Below are positions 46,138 to 55,156 of a stretch of DNA of 64,000 nt, piece after piece (the stretch's first letter is position 1; each line of letters opens with the position of its first letter). The notes under the pieces were generated by a model. The model was not told where the DNA came from and did not search any database. It saw only the letters and a program-made list of their open reading frames with translations. Made by a program: the position numbers and the translations under genes. Origin of the DNA: a bacterium (GTDB lineage: Bacteria > Joyebacterota > Joyebacteria > Joyebacterales > Joyebacteraceae); NCBI GenBank assembly GCA_025774935.1, contig JALGZK010000005.1, positions 1-64,000 on the forward strand, given 5' to 3'.

Positions 46138-47202
46138 GTGACGGTTTCCCCGCTGTCAGCGGGCCTGGCGGTGGCCGCGGCGTTCGCGGCCGCCGTCCTC
46201 ACCGTGCCGGCCCCGCTGAGCGCCGAGGAGGACGACGCGCACGCCTCGGCGTCAGCCGAGGCGCTCTACGTGCGCTCGACGCGGCCGGTGCGCGGGAGCG
46301 ACATGAGACGTGCGCTCGACGATCTCGAGCGCGCGCTCGTGCTCAGGCCGGGCTGGCTCCCGGCGAGGCGGGAACTGGCGGTCGCCGTCCTCCGGTCGGG
46401 CGACTTCGAGCGGGCGCTCGACCTTTTCGGCGCCCTCGCGGGAGGGAGCGTCGCGGACGGGATCGCGTCGGGCGACCTCTCGGCGGCGGACGTCCCGGCA
46501 TCGGTGGACGCCGAGGCGCTCTTCGGTGTCGGGATCGCCAGGCACTACCTCGGGCAGACCCGCGAGGCGGAGCGCACGTACCGCACCTACGCCGACCTCG
46601 TGGGCCCGACCTCGGCCGAAGCGGCGAGGGCGTACTTCCGGCTCGCCGAGCTCTTCCGCACGGCGGAGGCGGTCTGGGGGAGTGCCGAGGCCGAGGAAGC
46701 GAAGGCGCTCGCGATCGACCCGCGCGTGGCCTCGGAGAACCTCTTCCCGGCGTACCCGGCGCCCGAGGAGATCCCGGAGCTCGCCCCGTACCTGCGTACG
46801 ATCTCGCTGAGTCCGGGACGGGTCACGGAGCCGGGAGCCTACGACGCACTGCCGGCGCTCCTCTCGTGGTCGCCGACCGCCTCGGACCCGCAGGCTGCGG
46901 GGGGCGACTCCTCGTGGGTCGCCTCGCCGGTCCCGGTCGAGATCCTCGTGGACGCCGGAGGGCGTCCAGCCGAGATCGGACCCGCGACGCCGTCCGACCC
47001 ACTGCCCGGCTTCGACGCAGCGGCCGACGCGGTCCTGTCGTGGCGCTTCGAGCCCGCCGTCGCGGCCGGCCGCGACACCTCCGCGTGGATCCTTTTCGAG
47101 ATCGACGTCCTGCATCCGGAGCAGACCGACGCCGCGGAGTCCGACACCACCGCGGCGGCCGGAGTCGGCGAAGGAGACCACGAAGGAGGCCGCGACCGGT
47201 GA
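46138..47202 (+). CDS. Secreted protein with TPR-like repeats and TonB-C-like domain
   Basis: Signal-like N-terminus; RALDDLERALVLRPGWLPARRELAVAVLRSGDFERALDLF TPR; PVEILVDAGGRPAEIGPATPSDPLPGFDAAADAVLSWRFEPAVAAGRDTSAWILFEIDV TonB-C-like. Confidence 0.6.
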   Translation: MTVSPLSAGLAVAAAFAAAVLTVPAPLSAEEDDAHASASAEALYVRSTRPVRGSDMRRALDDLERALVLRPGWLPARRELAVAVLRSGDFERALDLFGALAGGSVADGIASGDLSAADVPASVDAEALFGVGIARHYLGQTREAERTYRTYADLVGPTSAEAARAYFRLAELFRTAEAVWGSAEAEEAKALAIDPRVASENLFPAYPAPEEIPELAPYLRTISLSPGRVTEPGAYDALPALLSWSPTASDPQAAGGDSSWVASPVPVEILVDAGGRPAEIGPATPSDPLPGFDAAADAVLSWRFEPAVAAGRDTSAWILFEIDVLHPEQTDAAESDTTAAAGVGEGDHEGGRDR

Positions 47203-48107
47203 GACCGATCGTGCAGTACTCGGACCGGTACTACGCGGACATCGGGGGTCACGTCTTCCCGATGATGAAGTACCGGCTCATCCACGCGCGGCTCCTCGAG
47301 AAGGGGCTCGCCGGTCCGTCCGACTTCGAGGAGCCCGAGTCTGCGACACCGGAGGACGCGCTCCTCGTTCACACGCCCGACTACGTCGGGAAGCTCCTGA
47401 ACGGAACGCTGTCGCCGAGGGAGATCGCGACGCTCGAGCTCCCGTACTCGGAGGCGCTCGTCGAGGCGTCCTTCCTGGGTGCGGGCGGAACGATCGCGGC
47501 GGTGAGGTCGTCCGTGGAGAGAGGTGTCGGCGTGAACCTCGCCGGGGGCTTCCACCACGCCTACGCCGACCACGGCGAGGGCTTCTGCGTTCTGAACGAC
47601 GTCGCGATGGGAATCGCGCGAGCGCTCGAGGACGGGCTCGTCGCGAGAGCCGCAGTGATCGACTGCGACGTGCACCAAGGAAACGGCACCGCGTCGATCT
47701 TCGGACGGGACGACCGCGTGTTCACGTTCTCGATCCATCAGGAGATGAACTACCCCTACGTCAAGCCGCCGAGCGACCTCGACGTCGGGCTCCCCAACGA
47801 AGCCGACGGCGAGCTCTATCTGAGCCAGCTCGGGCGCGCCCTCGAGGAAGTGCTCGACGGGTTCGGACCAGAGCTCGCGCTCTACGTCGCGGGCGCCGAC
47901 CCGTATCGGGGCGACCTGCTCGGCGGCCTGGCTCTCACGATCGAGGACCTCGCGGCTCGCGACCGCGCGGTCATGACCGCCTGCGCGGAGAGGGGAATCC
48001 CCTTCGCGGTGACCCTCGCCGGGGGATACGCGTCGGACACCAACGACACCGTGACCATCCAGAGCGGGACCGCCGCCGCCGCGCTCGCGATCGGGGAGGG
48101 CCTCTAG
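47199..48107 (+). CDS. Histone deacetylase superfamily protein
   Basis: GTG at 47199; GGFHHAYADHGEGFCVLNDVAMGIARAL, AAVIDCDVHQGNGTASIF, VAGADPYRGDLLGGLALTIEDLAARD. Confidence 0.92.
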   Translation: MRPIVQYSDRYYADIGGHVFPMMKYRLIHARLLEKGLAGPSDFEEPESATPEDALLVHTPDYVGKLLNGTLSPREIATLELPYSEALVEASFLGAGGTIAAVRSSVERGVGVNLAGGFHHAYADHGEGFCVLNDVAMGIARALEDGLVARAAVIDCDVHQGNGTASIFGRDDRVFTFSIHQEMNYPYVKPPSDLDVGLPNEADGELYLSQLGRALEEVLDGFGPELALYVAGADPYRGDLLGGLALTIEDLAARDRAVMTACAERGIPFAVTLAGGYASDTNDTVTIQSGTAAAALAIGEGL

Positions 48108-48108
48108 C

Positions 48109-49920
48109 GTGGGGCGGCGCCAGCGGGACCCGCGCCCCGTCCACGAGCCGCCCGGACGCGCATCGAGCGGCGAGTGGATCGCCGCCGCGGTCCTCGTCGC
48201 GGTCGCCCTCGCGCTCCGCCTCGTCTTCCTCGCGCAGGTCAGCGACCACGTGCTCTTCTCGTCCCTCACGGGAGACCCCGCTGCGTACCACGCCCGGGCG
48301 ATGGAGATCCTCGCGGGGAACGCGGTCCCCCCGCACGCGTACTTCCACTCGAGTCCGCTCTACCCGTTCTTCCTCGCCATCGTGGCTCGCTTCGCAGGCC
48401 CCGGCTACCACGCCGCCCGCGTCGTCCAGGCCGTGATCGGGTCGGCGTCGGTCCTCCTCGTGTGGCAGCTCGGCCGAGTGACCGTCGGGCGCAGGGCGGG
48501 GCTCGTGGCCGGCCTCCTCGCCGCGCTCTACGTCCCGTTCATCTTCTTCGTGGCGGAGACGCTCGAGATCACGATCGTGATCGCCTTCGCGACGGCGATG
48601 CTCATCGCACTCCTCGGGGCGGCCGAGACCGGAAGCGTCGGCCGCGCAGCGGCGGCGGGCGTGCTGCTCGGGCTCGCCTCGCTCGGGAAGCCGAACCTCC
48701 TCCTCTTCGCGCCGGTCGGGTCGGTCTGGCTCTACCTGCAGGACCCGAGAGGCCGTGGCCTGCGCCCGCCGCGCGCGACGCGTCGGGGCCGGGGAGCTGC
48801 GGGCCGCCACGGCCGGAGGCGGGTCCTCCCGGCGGCGGCCTTCTTCGTCGCGTGTGGGCTCACCATCCTGCCCGCGACAGTCCACAACTACAGGGCCGAG
48901 GGCGACCTGATCCCCGTCTCCTCGAACGGCGGGATCAACCTCTGGATCGGCAACAACCCGCGCTCTCCGGGGATCTTCAACGTCCCGCCCGAGATGCGGT
49001 TCGACCTCCGCGTCGCGTCGAAGGCGGTCGCGGAGCGCGCGGTCGGCCGCGAGATGACGTCCGGCGAGGTGTCCCGGTTCTGGACACGCGAGGCGCTCCG
49101 GTTCGTGAGGGAGCGCCCGGGCGCGGCGCTCGCGCTCACGGGCCGGAAGCTGGCGCTCTTCTGGAACCACTACGAGATCCCCAACCACTACCACTCGTAC
49201 TACGTGGCGCTCGCAGCACCCGTCCTCCGCATCCCGGTCGGGACGTTCGCGGTCGTTGCGCCGCTGGGGCTCATGGGGATCGCCCTCGCGCTCGCGCGGG
49301 GGCGGCGGGTGGGACTCCTCGTCGCGTTCGGCATCACGTTCATGCTCTCGGTTCTGCCGTTCTTCGTAACGGGACGCTACCGCCTCGCGATCGCGCCGGT
49401 CCTTCTCGTGGGCGCCGGGTACGCGGTGACGGCCCTCGTCGAGACCGTCCGGCGGCGGGACCGGAGGGCCCTGGCGCTCGGGGCGGGCGGACTGGCGCTG
49501 CTGGCCGTCGCCGTGAACGTGCGGATCTTCGAGATGGGGTTCGCGCACATGCACAACACGGTCGGGGCACTCCTCGGAGAGGGCGGCGACACGGAGGGCG
49601 CGGCGACCGAGTTCAGGCGCGCCATCAAGGACAACCCGCGGGACCTCTCCGCCCGGTACAACCTCGGGACCGCGCTCCTCGAGCTCGGGCAGTGGGAAGA
49701 GGCGGCCGTTCAGTTCATGGTCGCGACGGAGGGCCACCCGCGCTACCATGAGGCTTGGATCGGCCTGGGCAAGGCCCGCGCCGGACAGGGCAGGACGGCC
49801 GACGCAAGGGAGCTCTGGGAGCGCGCGCTCGCGCTCGACCCGCCACCGGCGGTGGCCGCGGAGGTCGACTCGCTCATCGGGACGCTCGAGGACGCGCGCC
49901 CGGCGGGAGGGGATCGCTGA
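48109..49920 (+). CDS. GT39/PMT-like multi-pass membrane glycosyltransferase with C-terminal TPR
   Basis: LRLVFLAQVSDHVLF..GDPAAYHARAMEI, multiple TM segments, then AATEFRRAIKDNPRDLSARYNLGTALLELGQWEEAAVQF TPRs. Confidence 0.75.
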   Translation: MGRRQRDPRPVHEPPGRASSGEWIAAAVLVAVALALRLVFLAQVSDHVLFSSLTGDPAAYHARAMEILAGNAVPPHAYFHSSPLYPFFLAIVARFAGPGYHAARVVQAVIGSASVLLVWQLGRVTVGRRAGLVAGLLAALYVPFIFFVAETLEITIVIAFATAMLIALLGAAETGSVGRAAAAGVLLGLASLGKPNLLLFAPVGSVWLYLQDPRGRGLRPPRATRRGRGAAGRHGRRRVLPAAAFFVACGLTILPATVHNYRAEGDLIPVSSNGGINLWIGNNPRSPGIFNVPPEMRFDLRVASKAVAERAVGREMTSGEVSRFWTREALRFVRERPGAALALTGRKLALFWNHYEIPNHYHSYYVALAAPVLRIPVGTFAVVAPLGLMGIALALARGRRVGLLVAFGITFMLSVLPFFVTGRYRLAIAPVLLVGAGYAVTALVETVRRRDRRALALGAGGLALLAVAVNVRIFEMGFAHMHNTVGALLGEGGDTEGAATEFRRAIKDNPRDLSARYNLGTALLELGQWEEAAVQFMVATEGHPRYHEAWIGLGKARAGQGRTADARELWERALALDPPPAVAAEVDSLIGTLEDARPAGGDR

Positions 49921-49957
49921 GACCGGACCGGCGGGACGGAGCGCCGGACGAGAAGGA

Positions 49958-50785
49958 GTGAACGTCGTGGAGGACGGAGCCCGAGAACGCGCCACGGACG
50001 CGGCCATCGTCTTCGAGAACCTCGCCAGGTCGTTCGGCGAGATCGAGGCTGTGAAGGACGTGACCCTCACGATCCCGAGGGGCCAGATCTGCGGCTACCT
50101 CGGTCCGAACGGGGCCGGCAAGACGACGACCGTGAAGATGGCGACGGGCATGCTTGAGCCCACGGCCGGCAGGGCGATCGTCGAGGGGTTCGACATCGTG
50201 CAGGAGCCGCTCGAGGCAAAGCGCGTGATAGGCGTCGTCCCCGAGACCGGGGCGCTCTACACGACGCTCACGCCGAACGAGTACCTCGCCCTCGTCGGCA
50301 GGCTCTACCACATCGACCGCGACGAGACCGAGGCGAAGGCCCACACGTTCCTCGAGCTCTTCGGGATCGAGGACGCCGCTGACCGCCTCATGACCACCTT
50401 CTCGAGGGGCATGAAGCAGAAGGTCCTCATCTCCGCGGCCCTCCTGCCGAACCCGAGCGTCCTCTTCCTCGACGAGCCCCTCTCGGGGCTCGACGCGAAC
50501 ACCGCTCTCGTACTCAAGGAGCTCCTCCGCGACCTCGCCTCCCAGGGCCGCACGATCTTCTACTGCTCGCACATCCTCGAGGTCGTGGAGAAGGTCTGCG
50601 ACCGTGTGGTCATCCTCGTCAGAGGCGAGGTCATCGCGGACGGAAGGGTCGAGGAGCTCAAGGACATGACCCACCAGGGCTCGCTCGAGGATGTCTTCAG
50701 CGAGCTCACCTCGAGCGAGGACCTGGCCCAGATCGTCAGGGCGTTCTCGCGGAGCGTCACCGGAGACGGGGAGCGTAGCGCGTGA
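49958..50785 (+). CDS. ABC transporter ATP-binding protein
   Basis: GTG at 49958; GYLGPNGAGKTTTVKMATGML, FSRGMKQKVLISAALLPNPSVLFLDEPLSGLD. Confidence 0.92.
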   Translation: MNVVEDGARERATDAAIVFENLARSFGEIEAVKDVTLTIPRGQICGYLGPNGAGKTTTVKMATGMLEPTAGRAIVEGFDIVQEPLEAKRVIGVVPETGALYTTLTPNEYLALVGRLYHIDRDETEAKAHTFLELFGIEDAADRLMTTFSRGMKQKVLISAALLPNPSVLFLDEPLSGLDANTALVLKELLRDLASQGRTIFYCSHILEVVEKVCDRVVILVRGEVIADGRVEELKDMTHQGSLEDVFSELTSSEDLAQIVRAFSRSVTGDGERSA

Positions 50786-52434
50786 CGACCGGAGCGGACT
50801 CCACTCGGAAGGGGAGGAGAGCGACCGCGGTCGACTGGGAGCAGTTCCGCGCGCTCCTCGTCGCGAGCGTCAGGCTCGACCTCCGCTCGACGCGCATGCA
50901 GCGCGGACGGGCCGCGAAGTTCCCTCCGGTCGCGGCGGCGTTCGCCACCTACCTCGTCATGGGCACGCTTCTGGCCCTTGCGGTCATGTCCACCGAGGAC
51001 ATCTTCGTCTTCTCCCTCTTCACGCTGTCGGCGGCCATGTTCATGACGGCGCTCCTCGTCATCATGGAGTACAGCTCCGTCGTCGTGCACCCGGACGACT
51101 TCGACATACTGGGACACCGCCCGATCTCCTCGAAGACCTACTACTGGGCGAAGATCGCGAACCTCGGCCTCTACGTCGCGGCCACGGCGTTCGCGCTATC
51201 GATCCCGGCGGCGATCGTCGCGGGTGTCAGATACCCCCCGGGCGCGGCGCTCACGGCGGTCTATCTCCTCGTGGCGCTCGCGGCGTGTCAGGCGACCTCC
51301 GCCCTGGTCGTCCTCATCTACTCGGTCGCGATCAGGGTCTTCAACTACGAGAAGTTCACCCGCGCGATCACGTACGTCCACACGCTCTCGACGCTCGTGA
51401 TCGTCTTCGGGTACGTCCTCCTCCCGAGGGTGCTGGCGAAGGACGTCATGCTCATCAGCGTCGAGCGGGGCGCGTGGGTCTACGCGATGGCGCCCGCGTG
51501 GTTCGCCGGAGCGGTGGAGCTCGCGGCGGGGGAGGCAGGCCGACAGACCCTCGTCCTCGCGGGGGCGGCTGTCGCGTCGGCGGCCGCGCTCATCTGGGCG
51601 GCGATGAACACAATCTCTCTCGACTACTCGAGGAGGATCTCGGCGCTTGCGACGGCCTCGGCGAAGGCGGTCGAGGAGGCCGGCCGCAGGAGGAGCCTCG
51701 GACGCCTGGGACTCCCACTCTGCAGGACGGACGAGGAGCGGGCCGGGTTCGAGCTCATGCGGAGCTACATGACACGCGACCGCAAGCTGCGCGCCAGGAT
51801 CTACCCCGCGTTCGGGCTCCCGCTCGCCGTCTACATCTACGGGATCATCACGGACGGCCTCCACGACCCGTTCGTCCCTCAGGCGGTCTCCGGAGGGTTC
51901 CCGGCGCACCAGCTCCTCGGGTTCTACAGCGTGTTCATCACGCTCTTCTTCGCCACGGCGATCGCGCAGACCGACCAGTGGGAGGCGAGTTGGGTCTTCT
52001 TCGCTGCTCCGGTGCGCTCCAGGGCGGGCATCGTCACGGGCGCGAGGAAGCTCATCATCTGGCGCTACCTGCTCCCGTTCTTCGTGTTCCTGTTCATCCT
52101 CCTGGCGTTCGCGATGCCGCCCGCGAAGGCGGCGATGTACGTCCTCCTGAACCTGCTCCTCGCCCTGACTGCGTTCGCGCTCCTCTCGATGACCTCGCCC
52201 CACATGCCGCTCTCGCAGTCCCTCGAGAAGGCGAAGCAGGCCCGGCAGATCGGTCTCATCATGCTTCTCGGGATGTCGATGGCCGCGCTCACGGCCATCC
52301 TGGAGCTCATGAAGCAGGTCCCTCAGGCCGGGCTCGTGGTCTACCCGGCGCTCGTCGTGCTGGCCCTGGGGGCGGAGCTCCTCCTCAGGCGCAGGCTCGA
52401 CCGGCGGCTTGCCGGAGAGGAGTTCCCGGGCTAG
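50782..52434 (+). CDS. ABC transporter membrane (permease-like) protein
   Basis: Overlaps ATPase by 4 nt; many hydrophobic segments. Confidence 0.7.
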   Translation: MTTGADSTRKGRRATAVDWEQFRALLVASVRLDLRSTRMQRGRAAKFPPVAAAFATYLVMGTLLALAVMSTEDIFVFSLFTLSAAMFMTALLVIMEYSSVVVHPDDFDILGHRPISSKTYYWAKIANLGLYVAATAFALSIPAAIVAGVRYPPGAALTAVYLLVALAACQATSALVVLIYSVAIRVFNYEKFTRAITYVHTLSTLVIVFGYVLLPRVLAKDVMLISVERGAWVYAMAPAWFAGAVELAAGEAGRQTLVLAGAAVASAAALIWAAMNTISLDYSRRISALATASAKAVEEAGRRRSLGRLGLPLCRTDEERAGFELMRSYMTRDRKLRARIYPAFGLPLAVYIYGIITDGLHDPFVPQAVSGGFPAHQLLGFYSVFITLFFATAIAQTDQWEASWVFFAAPVRSRAGIVTGARKLIIWRYLLPFFVFLFILLAFAMPPAKAAMYVLLNLLLALTAFALLSMTSPHMPLSQSLEKAKQARQIGLIMLLGMSMAALTAILELMKQVPQAGLVVYPALVVLALGAELLLRRRLDRRLAGEEFPG

Positions 52435-52447
52435 GTTGAGAATGCCC

Positions 52448-52476
52448 TTGCGGGCCCGGGAGCCGTCGGATAGGAT
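52448..52476 (+). promoter_or_regulatory. Candidate sigma-70 promoter for the small-protein cluster
   Basis: TTGCGG - 17 nt - TAGGAT. Confidence 0.45.
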
Positions 52477-52561
52477 TCGCAACGGTTCCGGGGTTCCTGC
52501 ATCAGAGGAAGAGAACCTGGGGCGGACCCGAGGATTCGGCAACTACACACAGGAGAACCCA

Positions 52562-52792
52562 ATGACGGACGGAGCGATCAAGAGCGACATGCCGATCAGC
52601 GACGTGGTGAGGAAGCACCCGGAGACCATCCCCGTGTTCATGAAGCACGGGCTGCATTGCATCGGCTGCGCAGTCGCGGCCTTCGAGTCGATCGCCGAAG
52701 GCGCGGCAGCGCACGGCATCGAGGTCGATGCCTTGATGAACGACCTGAACGAGGCCGCGGCCGCGGGGCAGGCGCCCGAGGCCCAGGCCTAG
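52562..52792 (+). CDS. DUF1858-type protein
   Basis: ISDVVRKHPETIPVFMKHGLHCIGCAVAAFESIAEGAAAHGIEVDALMNDLNEA; CxxC-containing. Confidence 0.85.
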   Translation: MTDGAIKSDMPISDVVRKHPETIPVFMKHGLHCIGCAVAAFESIAEGAAAHGIEVDALMNDLNEAAAAGQAPEAQA

Positions 52793-52869
52793 AAGGAAAC
52801 GGCTTCAGAAGCACCAAGCGGATTCCTGTTGCGAATCACACCGGGGTGACAGGAGAAGGAGGGGAGCCC

Positions 52870-53151
52870 ATGAGGGTGGAGGACCTGACTGGCTGGCTGG
52901 ACACCCAGGAGGGGTGGGACTACCAGCTGGACGACGAGGGAGTTCTCATCAAGAACGAACGGCTGCAGACGCTCACGCACGCGAGCTTCGATGCCATCGA
53001 CCGGAACGACCTCGAGACCGTCACCGCGGCATGCGCGCAGGGCAAGGACATCGACCAGATCACCCGCGTGACGGGGTACTTCTCCCGCATCAGCGGCTGG
53101 AACAAGGGCAAGGCCGGAGAGCTCCAGGACAGGTACAGGAGCAAGGTCTAG
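52870..53151 (+). CDS. Small protein resembling the C-terminal tail of anaerobic ribonucleotide reductase (NrdD)
   Basis: DQITRVTGYFSRISGWNKGKAGELQDRYRSKV resembles the NrdD C-terminal VTGYxxxVxxWNKGKxxELxDR block. Confidence 0.65.
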   Translation: MRVEDLTGWLDTQEGWDYQLDDEGVLIKNERLQTLTHASFDAIDRNDLETVTAACAQGKDIDQITRVTGYFSRISGWNKGKAGELQDRYRSKV

Positions 53152-53239
53152 CTCCGAATGGACGTTAGACGCGGACGCCCGGCGGGAAGCTCTCGCCGGG
53201 TGTCTTGCGAGTGACCCCGAGGGAAGGGAGCGAGTACGG

Positions 53240-53440
53240 ATGCCGGACTTCTGCGAGAACCGCGACGCGAACCTCGACGACTGCACCTGCACGTATGACC
53301 CGTGCTCCCGCAAGGGTCTCTGCTGCGAGTGCGTCCGTCACCACCGGAGGGCGGGCGAGATCCCCGGGTGCTTCTTCAGCGAGAGGGACGAGCAGACCTT
53401 CGACCGGTCGATCGCGAGGTTCGTCGCGTCCCGGTCCTGA
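53240..53440 (+). CDS. Small Cys-rich protein (DUF6485-like)
   Basis: FCENRDANLDDCTCTYDPCSRKGLCCECVRHHRRAGEIPGCFFS. Confidence 0.75.
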   Translation: MPDFCENRDANLDDCTCTYDPCSRKGLCCECVRHHRRAGEIPGCFFSERDEQTFDRSIARFVASRS

Positions 53441-53497
53441 CACCGGGATCGGGGAGCGCGTGGGAGTGCGGACCGGCCGGGCGATGGGGGAGAGGCG

Positions 53498-53845
53498 ATG
53501 CCGCCCAGGATCGAGCGCTACTCGTTCGGGAAGATAACGATCGACGGAGAGACGTACCGGGCGGACGTCATCGTCCTGCCGGAGCGCGTCATTCCTGACT
53601 GGTGGAGGAGGGCGGGCCACAGCCTCGCAATGGACGACCTCCGCGACGTGATAGCGAGGAGGCCGAGGGTCCTCGTGGTCGGCACGGGAGACACCGGCGC
53701 CGTGGACATCCCGGACGAGACCCGCCTTGCGCTCGAGGGACGTGGGATCGAGCTCATCGCGGAACCGACCGCGCAGGCGGTCGAGACCTACAACCGCCTC
53801 TCGCCCTCGGGGGACGTCGCGGCAGGGTTCCACCTCACCTGCTGA
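53498..53845 (+). CDS. MTH938/NDUFAF3-like domain protein
   Basis: RIERYSFGKITIDGETYRADVIVLPERVIPDWWRRAGHSLAMDDL..PRVLVVGTGDTGAVDIPDE..AVETYNRLSPSGDVAAGFHLTC. Confidence 0.85.
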   Translation: MPPRIERYSFGKITIDGETYRADVIVLPERVIPDWWRRAGHSLAMDDLRDVIARRPRVLVVGTGDTGAVDIPDETRLALEGRGIELIAEPTAQAVETYNRLSPSGDVAAGFHLTC

Positions 53846-53904
53846 GGGCGCCTCCCCGGCCGAATAATCCCGAAAAACACCGCCTTTTGACCTCCTTCTC
53901 TTCC

Positions 53905-53934
53905 TTGACGCATAATCACCCACTGTGGTATAAT
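53905..53934 (+). promoter_or_regulatory. Sigma-70-type promoter
   Basis: TTGACG - 18 nt - TATAAT, followed by ~290-nt leader to the CDS at 54230. Confidence 0.65.
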
Positions 53935-54229
53935 GCAAGGTAGAGATGTGGATGCTCTCGTCTTCTGGGGACAAGGGACGAGGCAAATCCACGTCTATAC
54001 GTCCATGCATCGTCCGTAGGGAGGACAGGCCGCGAGGACGTCGGCCTGGTCTTCCAGAGACGAAAGGAGGTACGGCGAGTCCTGCTGGACACCCGGTCAT
54101 CGCCCGGTCGTCAGCACGACGGAACGACCGTCGTCGGCAACGTGCGAACGCAGCAGTGCGATGGGTTTGATCGGGCTTCGGGTGGACGGGAACGAAGTTG
54201 TTAATGTTGAGCACTCGTATCTGGAGGGA

Positions 54230-54841
54230 ATGATGAAGAAGCTGCTTCTCATTCTGTTGGTTGGTCTCTTCGCGGTTCCGGCCGCGAACGCGGCAGTCGT
54301 GACGTACGGCTGGGAGGACGGCGGCACGATCCTCAGCCAGTACGGCGACATCACAGCCACGAACGTCGGTGACGTGGTCCACACCGGCGCCCGCTCGCTC
54401 TACCTGGTCGACCAGCAGGCGAGCGGTACGCCCGAGGTGTTCGTCGCGTGGGTCGTCGGTCTCACCGACGGCGACGAAGTCACCGCCACCATCTGGCGCT
54501 ACGACACGACGCCCGGCGCGTCCCCGTCCTGCAGGATCTGGGGTGGGTACACGTCCGTCGGCGGCACGATCGACGACTACGCCGGCAGCGCCGGTGGCAA
54601 CAGCGACTACGGCCCCGGCACCGGCTGGGACCAGACCGGTCACACCTGGACGTTCGACTCGAGCGGCGGCACGCGCGACGGTCTCGTCATCAAGGTGCGC
54701 ACGTACTCGTCTCCCGGCGACTTCGTCTGGGTCGACGACCTCGAGGTGATCTACCCCGACGGAACGACCGCGTACATTCCGGAAGCCGCGTCGCCGGTCG
54801 AGGACAGCACGTGGGGCGGCATCAAGGCCCTGTACCGGTAG
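54230..54841 (+). CDS. Small secreted protein with C-terminal TWGGIKALYR motif (copy 1)
   Basis: MMKKLLLILLVGLFAVPAANA signal; SYGWEDGGTILSQYGDITATNVGD..SLYLVDQQASGTPE; ends SPVEDSTWGGIKALYR. Confidence 0.8.
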   Translation: MMKKLLLILLVGLFAVPAANAAVVTYGWEDGGTILSQYGDITATNVGDVVHTGARSLYLVDQQASGTPEVFVAWVVGLTDGDEVTATIWRYDTTPGASPSCRIWGGYTSVGGTIDDYAGSAGGNSDYGPGTGWDQTGHTWTFDSSGGTRDGLVIKVRTYSSPGDFVWVDDLEVIYPDGTTAYIPEAASPVEDSTWGGIKALYR

Positions 54842-54896
54842 TCCGAGAGACCGCGCGCCTTCCGATTGGCGCGAGGTCACTCTCTTGCTGAACAGG

Positions 54897-54930
54897 AGGC
54901 CCCGCCTTTCGAGGCGGGGCCTCTCTGCGT
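54897..54930 (+). terminator. Rho-independent-type terminator
   Basis: AGGCCCCGCCT-TTCG-AGGCGGGGCCT then CTCTGCGTT. Confidence 0.65.
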
Positions 54931-55060
54931 TCCGGCTCGCCGTGTTCGGCTCTCGGTGTTCCGGGCGGGCCGGGGAGGCGTGCGCACGAGGGCCCGAGCC
55001 CGAATCTAGCCCCCTCACGGGCACCGCGCGGGGGAGAGCGGCCGGTTTCCGGGTTTCCTC

Positions 55061-55089
55061 TTGACACCTCAGAGGGGGGATAGTACATT
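55061..55089 (+). promoter_or_regulatory. Sigma-70-type promoter
   Basis: TTGACA - 17 nt - TACATT upstream of CDS at 55157. Confidence 0.65.
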
Positions 55090-55156
55090 CAGATAGTGAC
55101 TCTTGATAAGTTATTACATTGGCGCACATTGTGTGCGTCGAGATGAGGAGGGAGGA

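Noticed and set aside
46131-47198. N-terminal extension of the histone-deacetylase ORF
   Set aside because: Overlaps the in-frame-supported TPR/TonB-C-like gene at 46138..47202; HDAC homology begins at the GTG at 47199.
53941-54229. Cyclic-di-GMP (GEMM) riboswitch in the leader
   Set aside because: The GGCAAACC and GGACGCAAAGCC conserved blocks were not found.
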